In this document: positions 7,307-15,493 of the stretch, piece after piece
Layout of the letters: every line of letters starts with the position of its first letter
How positions within the stretch are numbered: the first letter of the stretch is position 1
The notes under the pieces: generated by a model
The model's database searches: none
Told to the model about the DNA's origin: nothing
Seen by the model: only the letters and a program-made list of their open reading frames with translations
Origin: an uncultured Prevotella sp.
Lineage (GTDB): Bacteria; Bacteroidota; Bacteroidia; Bacteroidales; Bacteroidaceae
Length of the DNA stretch: 21,297 nucleotides
NCBI GenBank assembly: GCA_900769275.1
Contig: CAAGGA010000100.1
Span: 1 to 21,297 of the forward strand
Reading direction: 5' to 3'
Made by a program: the position numbers and the translations under genes

Positions 7307-7447
7307 GATTGTACGGTTGTAGTACCTGGTTGTGGGTTGTAGGTTGAGTTACCTTTACTTCTTGAGAAGCCTCCATTGGCAACGCATTACTAACCCACAA
7401 CCAATAACCCACAACCATCAACCAGGCACTACAACCGCATAACCGTA
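7307..7447. repeat. AACCGTACAACC-family intergenic repeat, copy B
   Basis: The left arm (7311-7339, with GGTTGTAGTACCTGGTTG) and right arm (7407-7447, with CAACCAGGCACTACAACCGC) are near reverse complements (18 of 20 over the best core) around a spacer of about 65 bases. Short words such as AACCCACAACC are repeated within the right side (7392-7416). It sits between the bidirectional terminator and the end of groEL. Confidence 0.65.
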
Positions 7448-7467
7448 AAAAAATATAATCATTTAGA

Positions 7468-9099
7468 TTACATCATTCCGCCCATACCAGGTGCTCCGCC
7501 CATAGGCATTGCTGGTTCTGGTGCCGGCTTGTCACAGATGCAAGCCTCTGTAGTGAGGAAGATGCCGGCGATGGAAGCTGCATTCTCCAGAGCTACACGA
7601 CTTACCTTGGCAGGGTCTATGATACCTACTGCACGGAGATCCTCGTACACATCCTTACGTGCATTGTAACCGAAGTCGCCCTCACCCTCAGCAACCTTAT
7701 TGACTACTACAGCACCCTCTACACCTGCATTGTAGCAAATCTGACGCAGAGGCTCCTCTATGGCACGTCTGATGATAGCTATACCGGTCTGCTCATCCTG
7801 GTTCTCGCCAGAGATATTGTCGAGAGCCTTGAGAGCACGGATATAGGTTGTGCCACCACCTGCAACGACACCCTCCTCAATTGCGGCGCGTGTAGCACAC
7901 AAAGCATCGTCAACACGATCCTTCTTTTCTTTCATCTCAACCTCAGAATTTGCACCTACGTAGAGGACTGCAACGCCACCGGCAAGCTTTGCAAGACGTT
8001 CCTGAAGCTTTTCCTTGTCATAAGAAGAGGTAGTGTTCTCTATTTCCTTGCGTATTGCAGCAACACGGTCGGCTATATTCTCCTTTGAACCCGCACCATT
8101 TACGATGGTAGTAGTATCCTTACTGATGTTCACCTTTTCGGCTGTACCGCAAGTATCAAGTGTCGCCTGCTCAAGCTTTAGTCCTTTCTCCTCAGAAATG
8201 ACGCATCCTCCGGTAAGTATGGCGATATCCTCAAGCATGGCCTTACGACGGTCACCGAAACCAGGAGCCTTGACAGCACATACTTTCAATCCGCCACGGA
8301 GACGGTTTACTACGAGAGTAGTGAGTGCCTCAGAATCAACGTCTTCTGCTATGATAAGGAGACCACGTCCGCTCTCAGCTGCCGGCTGGAGAATAGGAAG
8401 AAGTTCCTTGAGATTGGAAATCTTCTTGTCATATATGAGAATGTAAGGATTATCCATTACGCACTCCAATTTCTCCGTATCTGTAACGAAATAACCAGAG
8501 AGGTAACCACGATCGAACTGCATACCCTCTACAACACCGATATGCGTGTCACGGCTCTTTGACTCTTCGATTGTAATGACACCGTCCTTGCTCACCTTGC
8601 GGAAAGCGTCAGCAAGAAGCTTTCCTATCTCAGGATCGTTATTGGCACTTACCGTTGCCACCTGTTCAATCTTGTCATAGTTGTCATCGACTTTCTCTGC
8701 ATTATCCTTGATATACTCGACCACAGCCTTGACTGCCTTGTCTATACCACGCTTGAGATCCATAGGGTTTGCTCCTGCAGTGACATTCTTAAGACCCTCA
8801 GTAACTATAGCCTGAGTAAGGATTGTTGCCGTTGTGGTTCCATCACCGGCATCATCACCAGTCTTGGAAGCCACACTCTTTACAAGTTGCGCTCCGGTGT
8901 TCTCGAACTTGTCCTCAAGTTCTATTTCCTTTGCTACAGTAACGCCATCCTTAGTAATCTGAGGTGCACCGAACTTCTTTTCAATTACAACGTTACGACC
9001 TTTAGGACCAAGTGTAACCTTTACTGCATTAGCAAGCTGATCGACTCCGTTCTTCAGGAGATCACGAGCTTCAACATTGTACTTAATATCTTTTGACAT
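7468..9099 (-). CDS. groEL: Chaperonin GroEL (60 kDa, Cpn60)
   Basis: A 543-aa GroEL subunit, the ATP-driven double-ring folding chamber of the cytosol. The nucleotide-binding motif GDGTTTAT is at about residues 86-93, and the N-terminal ALKV-like region is replaced by DIKYNVEARDLLKNGVDQLANAV, as usual in Bacteroidota. The flexible C-terminal Gly-Met tail (MPMGGAPGMGGMM) is present. Length is normal and no residue change stands out. It follows groES on the same strand after an unusually long 158-base spacer. Confidence 0.98.
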   Translation of the reverse strand: MSKDIKYNVEARDLLKNGVDQLANAVKVTLGPKGRNVVIEKKFGAPQITKDGVTVAKEIELEDKFENTGAQLVKSVASKTGDDAGDGTTTATILTQAIVTEGLKNVTAGANPMDLKRGIDKAVKAVVEYIKDNAEKVDDNYDKIEQVATVSANNDPEIGKLLADAFRKVSKDGVITIEESKSRDTHIGVVEGMQFDRGYLSGYFVTDTEKLECVMDNPYILIYDKKISNLKELLPILQPAAESGRGLLIIAEDVDSEALTTLVVNRLRGGLKVCAVKAPGFGDRRKAMLEDIAILTGGCVISEEKGLKLEQATLDTCGTAEKVNISKDTTTIVNGAGSKENIADRVAAIRKEIENTTSSYDKEKLQERLAKLAGGVAVLYVGANSEVEMKEKKDRVDDALCATRAAIEEGVVAGGGTTYIRALKALDNISGENQDEQTGIAIIRRAIEEPLRQICYNAGVEGAVVVNKVAEGEGDFGYNARKDVYEDLRAVGIIDPAKVSRVALENAASIAGIFLTTEACICDKPAPEPAMPMGGAPGMGGMM

Positions 9100-9257
9100 A
9101 ATGTATCTTGTTGTTTTTGTTGTTTATTTCTTGTTGTTTTTTGACCCTGCTGTTTTTGTTTCATCCTGCTGTTATTCTGTTCGGTTATCTTGTATGCAGT
9201 TTTTTATGCCACAAGCAACAAAATAATCAGCAAAACAAAGCAAAACAACTAAAAAAA
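9100..9257 (-). other. Low-complexity spacer between groES and groEL
   Basis: In mRNA sense, the first half is U-rich (UUGUUUUGCUUUG) and the second half is made of A/C-rich words (CAACAAAAACAACAAG and two copies of a CAGCAGG..AAACAAAAA unit). The halves could pair in part. There is no clear -7 box. No RNA gene or convincing protein is seen. Confidence 0.5.
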
Positions 9258-9527
9258 CTATTTTACGATTGCAATGACATCACTCTGACGCATGATGAGA
9301 TATTTCTCTCCCTCATATTCGAGTTCCTGACCCGCATACTTGCCATAGAGTACGTTGTCACCCTGCTTGAGAATCATCTCCTCATCCTTTTTGCCCTCAC
9401 CTACAGCGACTACAACGCCATGAAGAGGCTTTTCCTTCGCTGTATCCGGAATGATGATACCACCAATTTTTTCTTCTGCCGGTGCTGGTGAAATAAGCAC
9501 GCGGTCTGCTAATGGTTGAATGTTCAT
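9258..9527 (-). CDS. groES: Co-chaperonin GroES (10 kDa)
   Basis: An 89-aa GroES, the heptameric lid of the GroEL chamber. The N-terminus NIQPLADRVLISP, the mobile loop region GGIIIPDTAKEKP (about residues 22-34), GxVVAVGEGK and the C-terminal KYLIMRQSDVIAIV are all typical. The ATG at 9527 is chosen because the family starts exactly there; the frame stays open upstream to 9677 but runs through the promoter region and a hairpin. It is co-oriented with groEL. Confidence 0.97.
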   Translation of the reverse strand: MNIQPLADRVLISPAPAEEKIGGIIIPDTAKEKPLHGVVVAVGEGKKDEEMILKQGDNVLYGKYAGQELEYEGEKYLIMRQSDVIAIVK

Positions 9528-9571
9528 AGTTGTTATTGTTTTTGTTGAATTCTGTAAAATATAATGTATAT

Positions 9572-9584
9572 GGGCACTCTGCCC
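9572..9584. promoter_or_regulatory. Small palindrome upstream of groES
   Basis: GGGCA and TGCCC pair around the trinucleotide CTC, about 45 bases before the groES ATG and just upstream (in minus-strand sense) of an A/T-rich TATATTTT stretch. It could be an operator or promoter spacer structure for the heat-shock operon; the stem is only 5 base pairs, so support is weak. Confidence 0.25.
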
Positions 9585-9639
9585 GTTATCGGTTATTACC
9601 AACATCGTGCCAATAGCGATAATATAAGGGAAATAGCGC

Positions 9640-9674
9640 AAAAAGGTGTGACAGAATGTCATTTCTGTCACACC
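9640..9674 (-). terminator. Intrinsic terminator downstream of metY
   Basis: On the minus strand a perfect 12-base stem (GGTGTGACAGAA with its complement, 6-base loop; arms 9663-9674 and 9645-9656) is followed by five T at 9644-9640. It lies about 180 bases after the metY stop and before the groES leader, so it should separate the methionine run from groESL. Confidence 0.75.
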
Positions 9675-9753
9675 CAATATGAATTACTGTCGGTCTTGCA
9701 GCCGTAAGATTACCTATTTTTGCAGTCTTGCAGTTATAGAGGAGGTGAGATAA

Positions 9754-9850
9754 ACAACCGTACGACCTTAAAACCGCATAACTACATACCCTCAAAAAGC
9801 GCACGACCGCACGACCGCATAACCGTACAACCGTACAACCGAAAAACCGA
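9754..9850. repeat. AACCGTACAACC-family intergenic repeat, copy C (direct array)
   Basis: About ten head-to-tail words of the type (A/G)ACCG(T/C)A occur, for example AACCGTACGACCTTAAAACC at 9756-9775 and CCGTACAACCGTACAACCG at 9823-9841. Unlike the other copies, I see no facing left arm. It ends 4 bases before the metY stop codon. Confidence 0.65.
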
Positions 9851-9854
9851 AAAG

Positions 9855-11132
9855 TTACATCTTATCCATCGCCTGCTGCAAGTCGGAAATGATATCCTCA
9901 ACATTCTCTATACCTACACTGAGACGCACAAGATCTGGCGCAACACCTGCTTCCCGGAGTTGCTCATCAGACATCTGACGGTGTGTATGGCTTGCCGGAT
10001 GGAGAACGCAGGTACGGGCATCTGCCACATGAGTGACGATAGAGATAAAATCGAGATTGTCCATAAACCTTATTGCATCCTCACGCGTACCCTTGAGTCC
10101 AAAGGCTATGACGCCGCAAGAGCCATTTGGCAGGTATTTCTGTGCCAAAGGATAATACTTGTCGGACGGGAGACCGCAATAGTTCACCCACCCTACCCTT
10201 TCATTCTGTTCCAGCCATTCCGCCACTCTTTGGGCGTTTGCGCAATGCTGCCGCATACGAAGAGCCAGCGTTTCAAGTCCTATATTAAGGAGGAAAGAGT
10301 TCTGTGGTGCAGGAATACTGCCGAGATCTCTCATCAACTGCGATACGAGTTTTGTACAATAAGCCATTTTTCCGAACGACTTTGTGTATGTCAGTCCATG
10401 ATAAGATTCATCGGGAGTAGTGAGGCAAGGGAACTTCTCTGCATTTTTCTCCCAATCGAAGTTTCCGGAATCTACCACACATCCGCCCACCTGCGTAGCG
10501 TGACCATCCATATATTTTGTTGTGGAATGTGTTATGATGTCACACCCCCACTCGAAAGGACGGCAATTTATAGGAGTGGCAAAGGTATTATCTACGATAA
10601 GCGGCACCCCATGCCTGTGTGCCATGTCAGCAAAACGCTCAATGTCAAAGACATGACCTCCGGGATTGGATATTGTCTCTCCGAAGAAGCACTTCGTATT
10701 TGGTCGGAAACAAGCCTCTATCTGGCTGTCCGTCCATTCCGGATCCACGAAAGTACACTCTATGCCGAGTTTCTTCATGGTGACACCAAAGAGATTGAAC
10801 GTACCGCCGTAAATAGTGTTTGAGGTAATGAAATGGTCACCAGCCTGACAAATATTGAATATTGCATAGAAATTGGCAGCCTGACCTGATGACGTAAGTA
10901 CTGCCCCTACTCCACCCTCAAGAGCTGCAATCTTCTTTGCAACGGCATCATTGGTGGGGTTTGCAAGGCGAGTATAGAAATATCCCTCATCTTTCAGGTC
11001 GAAGAGACGTGCCATCTGTTCGCTTGTCTCATACTTGAAAGTGGTGCTCTGATAAATCGGGAGCTGCTGTGGTTCTCCCTTCTTTGCTTTCCATCCGCCA
11101 TGTATGCAGATGGTCTCTAAGTTCTTCTTCAT
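9855..11132 (-). CDS. metY: O-acetylhomoserine sulfhydrylase (PLP-dependent)
   Basis: A 425-aa enzyme of the Cys/Met metabolism PLP family. It forms homocysteine from O-acetylhomoserine and sulfide in the cytosol. The PLP lysine is Lys206 in THSTTKYMDGH; the cofactor site also shows SSGQAA (81-86), Asp181 in DNTFATP, and the YTRLANPT motif (53-60) that binds the phosphate of the neighbouring subunit. The length of 425 and the N-terminus ETICIHGGWK mark MetY rather than the shorter cystathionine synthase MetB (about 385). It is the last gene of a minus-strand run that starts with metA, 53 bases after the C11 gene. MetA's Glu111 predicts that the acetyl ester used here is what MetA makes. Confidence 0.94.
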   Translation of the reverse strand: MKKNLETICIHGGWKAKKGEPQQLPIYQSTTFKYETSEQMARLFDLKDEGYFYTRLANPTNDAVAKKIAALEGGVGAVLTSSGQAANFYAIFNICQAGDHFITSNTIYGGTFNLFGVTMKKLGIECTFVDPEWTDSQIEACFRPNTKCFFGETISNPGGHVFDIERFADMAHRHGVPLIVDNTFATPINCRPFEWGCDIITHSTTKYMDGHATQVGGCVVDSGNFDWEKNAEKFPCLTTPDESYHGLTYTKSFGKMAYCTKLVSQLMRDLGSIPAPQNSFLLNIGLETLALRMRQHCANAQRVAEWLEQNERVGWVNYCGLPSDKYYPLAQKYLPNGSCGVIAFGLKGTREDAIRFMDNLDFISIVTHVADARTCVLHPASHTHRQMSDEQLREAGVAPDLVRLSVGIENVEDIISDLQQAMDKM

Positions 11133-11185
11133 TGCTATTATGGTTTTATATTTTGTTCAAATAGACGAATAGTACCGATTCTGCT

Positions 11186-12487
11186 TCACCGCATCCATCC
11201 CCATTTACTCCAATCCACGACATTTGTCCAACTCATGGAGAAAATGCTTGTATTAGGATTTAGATAGGACGAAGCAACAAACTGGTAGCCTATCTGCGGA
11301 ACAAAGACAGAAAGTCCGCTATAATTGGATTCTGTAATATCGAAAGAGGAGAAAGAAATACCTTCTGTTGTCATCCACTTTTTCAGTCCTTGCTGTAGGG
11401 AATCACCCGGATAGGTCGAAAAGACGATCGTCTGTTTCATCACGTCATGCCATTCTCTGTACTCTTCTTCGCCGAGATACTTCTGCATTATGCCGTGAAT
11501 ATCATAGAAGCAAGGGAGATTGGCAGAATAATCGCTCCTATAATAGTATATCATACCCTTGAGATTCAATTGTTCCGGATACATACACTCGCTCATAATC
11601 GTATTGAAAGCCTTAGCCGTTGCCTGCGCAAAATCGTTCATTCTGTCAGCATCCACTACCGAGAGAGGAAGCCCGAGACTGCCGATATTGTTTTTATTTT
11701 CTCTCCATGCCTCAATGTAATGGCTGACAATAGCTGGACCGACAGAATGTTTTTCAAGAAAGAAATCTGGCACGACGGTAACGTATGGTGCTCCACATCC
11801 CGGTATCTCAGCAGGTGACCCTATCAGGTAACGACAACTGTTGCGCAGTTCGTATGCCACCTCGGCACACATTCCCTGACAGCAATCAAAGAATATGAAG
11901 TCAAGACGCGGGAAAGAAGAAGATATGACCTCAGCGAGTTCCGGAATGTTTATATACTTGTACCCATCCGAACCTCCTGCATTGTCTTCACCGCTGTCAC
12001 CACCATACGCCTGTCCTGTCATCTTGATTCCCGCAGTCTTCACGACATATCTCTCCGATGCCTGCATCCATCCGTTGGCATGTCCCCATAAGGATAGTCC
12101 GTATGACTCAGCAGGGTAATTACGTGCCACCCATGACATCACTTCCTTCATTCTCTCCTTATCTACACTATAAAAATCATCATCGAACACCTTCTGCTTT
12201 ACCAAGCCCTCCACTGAGCAACGTGCGATATATGGTGTCTCCATCTGGCTTTTCCTATCAACAAACACAATAAGGTTCACGTCATTAGGCAATGACTGTG
12301 CACCCGTCTCGATATCCTTGAGATTGGAGGCAAAGAAGCCCGCTGCATCAAGATTGTTCTCTGCACACATATAGATAAGCACGGTACGCCTTGCCAATTT
12401 CGGTTCGTCATTCTTCTCATCCTTATCACAGGAAACGAGCACGACTAACGCACAGCAACATATCGCAATAAACTTAAAAATTCTCAT
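11186..12487 (-). CDS. C11 (clostripain-like) cysteine protease lipoprotein
   Basis: A 433-aa lipoprotein of the clostripain family. The signal peptide ends in a lipobox, LVSC, with the lipidated Cys20 followed by DKDEKND, so the protein is exported and membrane-anchored. The caspase-like fold is visible: TVLIYMCAENNLD (35-47), the catalytic His136 in LSLWGHANGW and the catalytic Cys203 in FFDCCQGMCAEVAYEL. Related C11 enzymes cut after Arg or Lys and some mature by self-cleavage; specificity cannot be settled here. Bacteroidales genomes commonly carry several such lipoproteins. It lies 58 bases after the zinc-ribbon lipoprotein gene and 53 before metY. Confidence 0.9.
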   Translation of the reverse strand: MRIFKFIAICCCALVVLVSCDKDEKNDEPKLARRTVLIYMCAENNLDAAGFFASNLKDIETGAQSLPNDVNLIVFVDRKSQMETPYIARCSVEGLVKQKVFDDDFYSVDKERMKEVMSWVARNYPAESYGLSLWGHANGWMQASERYVVKTAGIKMTGQAYGGDSGEDNAGGSDGYKYINIPELAEVISSSFPRLDFIFFDCCQGMCAEVAYELRNSCRYLIGSPAEIPGCGAPYVTVVPDFFLEKHSVGPAIVSHYIEAWRENKNNIGSLGLPLSVVDADRMNDFAQATAKAFNTIMSECMYPEQLNLKGMIYYYRSDYSANLPCFYDIHGIMQKYLGEEEYREWHDVMKQTIVFSTYPGDSLQQGLKKWMTTEGISFSSFDITESNYSGLSVFVPQIGYQFVASSYLNPNTSIFSMSWTNVVDWSKWGWMR

Positions 12488-12545
12488 ATATTACTTTTAT
12501 TTTGTAGTAGAACATCTGAAGAATATCCGCATTTCACTCTCCAAT

Positions 12546-13556
12546 CTATTCATTCACGACACCACATCCCGGACATTTTCCTTTTTCAGCAAGTATCCTG
12601 CCACAGTTGCCACACGCATAACGTCGGCGGGAATGACGGAAATACTGTCGTAAGACGAGATAGAAATACACAGCAAGGAGAGGATAACCTATATAATATA
12701 ACGTGGATAAACTGAAAATCATATAATTCAAGGCACAAACACCTATCACTCCGGAAAGATACAGCAAGGCATCAGTGAAAGGCAGATGACGTCTTACCTC
12801 GTCAACGAGAGCCAAAGCCACTATCAGCATTGCCCACAGAGACGAAATAAAGACGCACAGCACAACCGGCAATTTGAAAGGGTTCAGCGTAGGATGATAA
12901 TAGAAATGTCTCCACGTCTGTGGCTCAAACATCTGCACCGAAGCATACAACGTGGCGGCAGAAGCGACGATAAGGCATAGAAGCGAAGGATAGAACGATG
13001 GTATGTCGCGCAGGAAAACTATCGGTGCATTGCTTCTGTATATCGTACGGGCAACATACGCGAAGCAGATGACGGCAATAATAATCAAGGATATGATGAC
13101 ATGGGAGTCAGAGAAGAACATGATAAACTGCGATATTGGATCTACCGGGACTACCCGCGGCAGCAGTTCTGTCTCGTGTATCCATCCCCAAAGCCCTTCA
13201 TCCGTAGCAAGCTGCACCCACACTGAGTCAATTGTATCCTGAGGTATTATGCGTATATCTCCTACCACCACCTGATGTCCTTTCATGACCGAGAAAGTGT
13301 CAATCATCATCTGATTGACCAACTCTTCCGGCTGCTGTTGCAAAAGCGATATGGAGTCAGCACGGACAAGGAAATTATAACCATCCGTATAATGATGTGA
13401 GGAATAGAAAGAAATCGAATCCATCTGCTCCTTTGTATAATGCTTCACCAAGGCTTCGTGGTCTCCTGTTGTTACATCCGAGGTCATATCGCGGTAACAA
13501 GAAGAGAAGATGAATGCAGCAGACAGTATTATGAATCCTATTAAGTTATACTTCAT
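12546..13556 (-). CDS. Membrane lipoprotein with SH3-like segment, five helices and C-terminal zinc ribbon
   Basis: A 336-aa protein I recognise only by parts. Residues 1-20 form a lipoprotein signal ending FSSC (Cys20). A soluble stretch follows, with an SH3-like pattern at about 95-132 (VVVGDIRIIP, WVQLATDEGLWGWIHETELLP). Then come about five hydrophobic helices (near 153-169, 189-207, 229-251, 263-283 and 287-305). The C-terminus is a zinc ribbon with Cys315, Cys318, Cys328 and Cys331 (CGNCG..CPGCG), probably on the cytosolic side. ATG 13556 is preferred to the TTG two codons earlier. The start overlaps the end of the U32 gene by 11 bases, so translation is likely coupled. Function is unknown; the layout suggests an envelope sensor or assembly protein, but that is a guess. 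Confidence 0.75.
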   Translation of the reverse strand: MKYNLIGFIILSAAFIFSSCYRDMTSDVTTGDHEALVKHYTKEQMDSISFYSSHHYTDGYNFLVRADSISLLQQQPEELVNQMMIDTFSVMKGHQVVVGDIRIIPQDTIDSVWVQLATDEGLWGWIHETELLPRVVPVDPISQFIMFFSDSHVIISLIIIAVICFAYVARTIYRSNAPIVFLRDIPSFYPSLLCLIVASAATLYASVQMFEPQTWRHFYYHPTLNPFKLPVVLCVFISSLWAMLIVALALVDEVRRHLPFTDALLYLSGVIGVCALNYMIFSLSTLYYIGYPLLAVYFYLVLRQYFRHSRRRYACGNCGRILAEKGKCPGCGVVNE

Positions 13557-15465
13557 GGACAAAAACTTTTTTTATGTCAGAGCCTCCTATTGTTCTGCAA
13601 TTATCCGTGCGAAGAATATTCATCTGACAATGATGACAATCAAACTGTATGGGAAACTCCCTTCCATCCGTCATGACTAAGACAAGAGGTTCCCTCCACG
13701 GTGCTTTCTTCCCGGACTTATGGCAAAACCCCAATTCATTCCGAAGGCAATAACGACACTGCATGAGAATCCTACCATCACGATTACCTGTCTCAAAGGC
13801 ATCTGTTTCTTCTCTTCCCTGCTCCTTGTAGAACAGTCTTGCAAGGTTGTTGGAGGCATTATAGAGGTAATCCGACGAATACTCCGGTGGGAGGGCATTG
13901 CCATCATGCCGCCCTGCAGCGGCAATGTCACGGTGATTGGTTTTCCCCTCGCTGTCAGTCTCCACTTTATTTATATATATAGGCTGACTCTCAATAGTCT
14001 CAACTATCGCTCTCCTCATGTCGGCAAGTACGCTGCTCGGTATGAAATCATCGGTTTCTACTTCAATATTCCGGACTGTGAATGGTGTGCCTCCAAGCTT
14101 TGAAAGGAGTCTGACGATGTTGTCTCCTTGGGGTTTCTGTGCTTTCTGAAGATTGCATTCCTCGATAATCTCAGCTTCTCGCCCTGTTTCATCGCCAGCA
14201 TAGAGGAATATTCTGTTGCCCTCTGTCCGTAATCTGAATGAAATCTCCATCTTTCTCTCGCCCGTAGGTTTCGTCATGGCAGAATTGAATGCCTGATCAT
14301 AGTTACGGAAGAGACTGATGCCCGGACGTATGGAGGCGGGCATACGAAGAGGAAATATACGATTACCCTCCACTCTGTTGACTCTGAACCCTACAAGTTG
14401 TCCGTCAGCATCAATAAAACATAGTCCGTCTCCGTTGGCAAAAGACTTCGTGCCGGCTACGTTAAAGGAAGTCCCTCGTATTTCTTTTACCTTTCCTACA
14501 TACTCTCCCATAGCTTTCGGGGTATAGTATGTGACGAGAGACTTATGCGACCTTCCGTCAGCAAAATATGTAGTAAAACCCCTGTTGAATGATTTTACGA
14601 TGTCCGGCACAAAGGTATAAGTGCATTTTCCGAAAGATGCCCTGACATACTTTTCGGGGTAACGCTCCACAATGTGGTCTAATGCCTCGCTATATGCTGC
14701 CGTGACGTTCTTCACGTAATCCACGTCTTTCAGTCTCCCCTCAATCTTGAAAGAGACGGCTCCTGCCCTGACGAGTCGTTCAAGATTGTCAATCTGTGCC
14801 ATATCCCTGAGGGAAAGCAGGTATCTGTTCTCTTCAATCACACGTCCGTCAGCATCTTTCAACGTGAAAGGCAAGCGGCAGAACTGCGCACATTCACCTC
14901 TGTTCGCTGACCTGTTGAAACAATACTGCGAGGCATAGCATTGTCCTGAGTAGCTGACACACAAAGCACCATGCACGAATACCTCCAGTTCCATTTCCGG
15001 AACAGCACGATGAATTTCGTTTATCTCTTCTACGGAAAGCTCTCTTGCCAAGACTACCCGCCTAAACCCTTGTCCTGCCAACCATGCCACCTTTTCTTTC
15101 GAACGGTTATCCGTCTGCGTGGAAGCATGGATGTCACATCTCAGGGACAAGTTTTTCAGCCGGCTGTAAAGCCCCATATCCTGAACGAGCAATGCGTCAA
15201 CTCCGATATTGTCAAGTTCCTGTGCGAGAGATGTCGTCTCTTCCAGTTCCTCGTCATATATTATCGTATTGACAGTGACATAGACCCTCGCCCCGAATCT
15301 ATGGGCATATCTGCACAGTTTTCCAATATCCTCGATACTGTTGCCTGCCGAAGCCCTTGCGCCAAATCTCCGGGCACCGATATATACGGCATCGGCACCA
15401 TGGTCTATGGCAGCGATTCCGCATTCCAGGTTCTTTGCCGGTGACAGGAGTTCGAGGGTACGCAT
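13546..15465 (-). CDS. Peptidase U32 family protein, RlhA-like (23S rRNA hydroxylation)
   Basis: A 639-aa U32 family protein. The signature EVFVHGALCVSYSGQC is at about residues 161-176. Four cysteines at 169, 176, 192 and 196 fit the iron-sulfur site of the RlhA/TrhP group. A central DUF3656-like region (about 300-430, YVGKVKEI..NGDGLCFID..GFRVNRV) and a second cysteine cluster near the end (CRYC..FCHK..FDCHHC, about 570-613) make the protein long, like E. coli RlhA (about 650 aa), which hydroxylates a cytidine of 23S rRNA using prephenate, and unlike the shorter TrhP. Despite the name, protease activity is doubtful. ATG 15465 gives the family N-terminus RTLELLSPAK; upstream in-frame codons would overlap metA. 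It is 28 bases after the metA stop. Confidence 0.85.
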   Translation of the reverse strand: MRTLELLSPAKNLECGIAAIDHGADAVYIGARRFGARASAGNSIEDIGKLCRYAHRFGARVYVTVNTIIYDEELEETTSLAQELDNIGVDALLVQDMGLYSRLKNLSLRCDIHASTQTDNRSKEKVAWLAGQGFRRVVLARELSVEEINEIHRAVPEMELEVFVHGALCVSYSGQCYASQYCFNRSANRGECAQFCRLPFTLKDADGRVIEENRYLLSLRDMAQIDNLERLVRAGAVSFKIEGRLKDVDYVKNVTAAYSEALDHIVERYPEKYVRASFGKCTYTFVPDIVKSFNRGFTTYFADGRSHKSLVTYYTPKAMGEYVGKVKEIRGTSFNVAGTKSFANGDGLCFIDADGQLVGFRVNRVEGNRIFPLRMPASIRPGISLFRNYDQAFNSAMTKPTGERKMEISFRLRTEGNRIFLYAGDETGREAEIIEECNLQKAQKPQGDNIVRLLSKLGGTPFTVRNIEVETDDFIPSSVLADMRRAIVETIESQPIYINKVETDSEGKTNHRDIAAAGRHDGNALPPEYSSDYLYNASNNLARLFYKEQGREETDAFETGNRDGRILMQCRYCLRNELGFCHKSGKKAPWREPLVLVMTDGREFPIQFDCHHCQMNILRTDNCRTIGGSDIKKVFVHEV

Positions 15466-15493
15466 GGGAACAATATTATGGAATAACCGAAAA

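Larger units (their letters stand above)
9528..9854. other. Intergenic region between metY and groES
   Basis: This 327-base stretch holds no gene. It contains the groES leader, a small palindrome at 9572-9584, a terminator-like hairpin at 9640-9674, and repeat copy C at 9754-9850. I found no copy of the CIRCE operator (TTAGCACTC-N9-GAGTGCTAA). Confidence 0.7.

Noticed and set aside
9054..9164. A 36-codon Lys/Gln-rich frame starting in the groES-groEL spacer and overlapping the groEL start
   Set aside because: Its composition simply reflects the A-rich repeats, and part of it is groEL sequence in another frame; no support as a gene.
9603..9622. Sigma-54-like TTGGCACG..TTGG upstream of groES (minus strand)
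   Set aside because: The spacing is one base short and the essential GC of the -12 element is GG.
9528..9677. N-terminal extension of GroES by 50 codons
   Set aside because: It runs through the groES leader and a terminator hairpin; GroES proteins start at the ATG at 9527.
9720..10823. A long plus-strand open frame opposite metY
   Set aside because: It is the antisense shadow of metY, with no recognisable domain and repeat-derived N-terminus.
13546..15465. U32 protein as a collagenase
   Set aside because: The long form with cysteine clusters fits the RNA-hydroxylation group (RlhA/TrhP); the peptidase label is historical.
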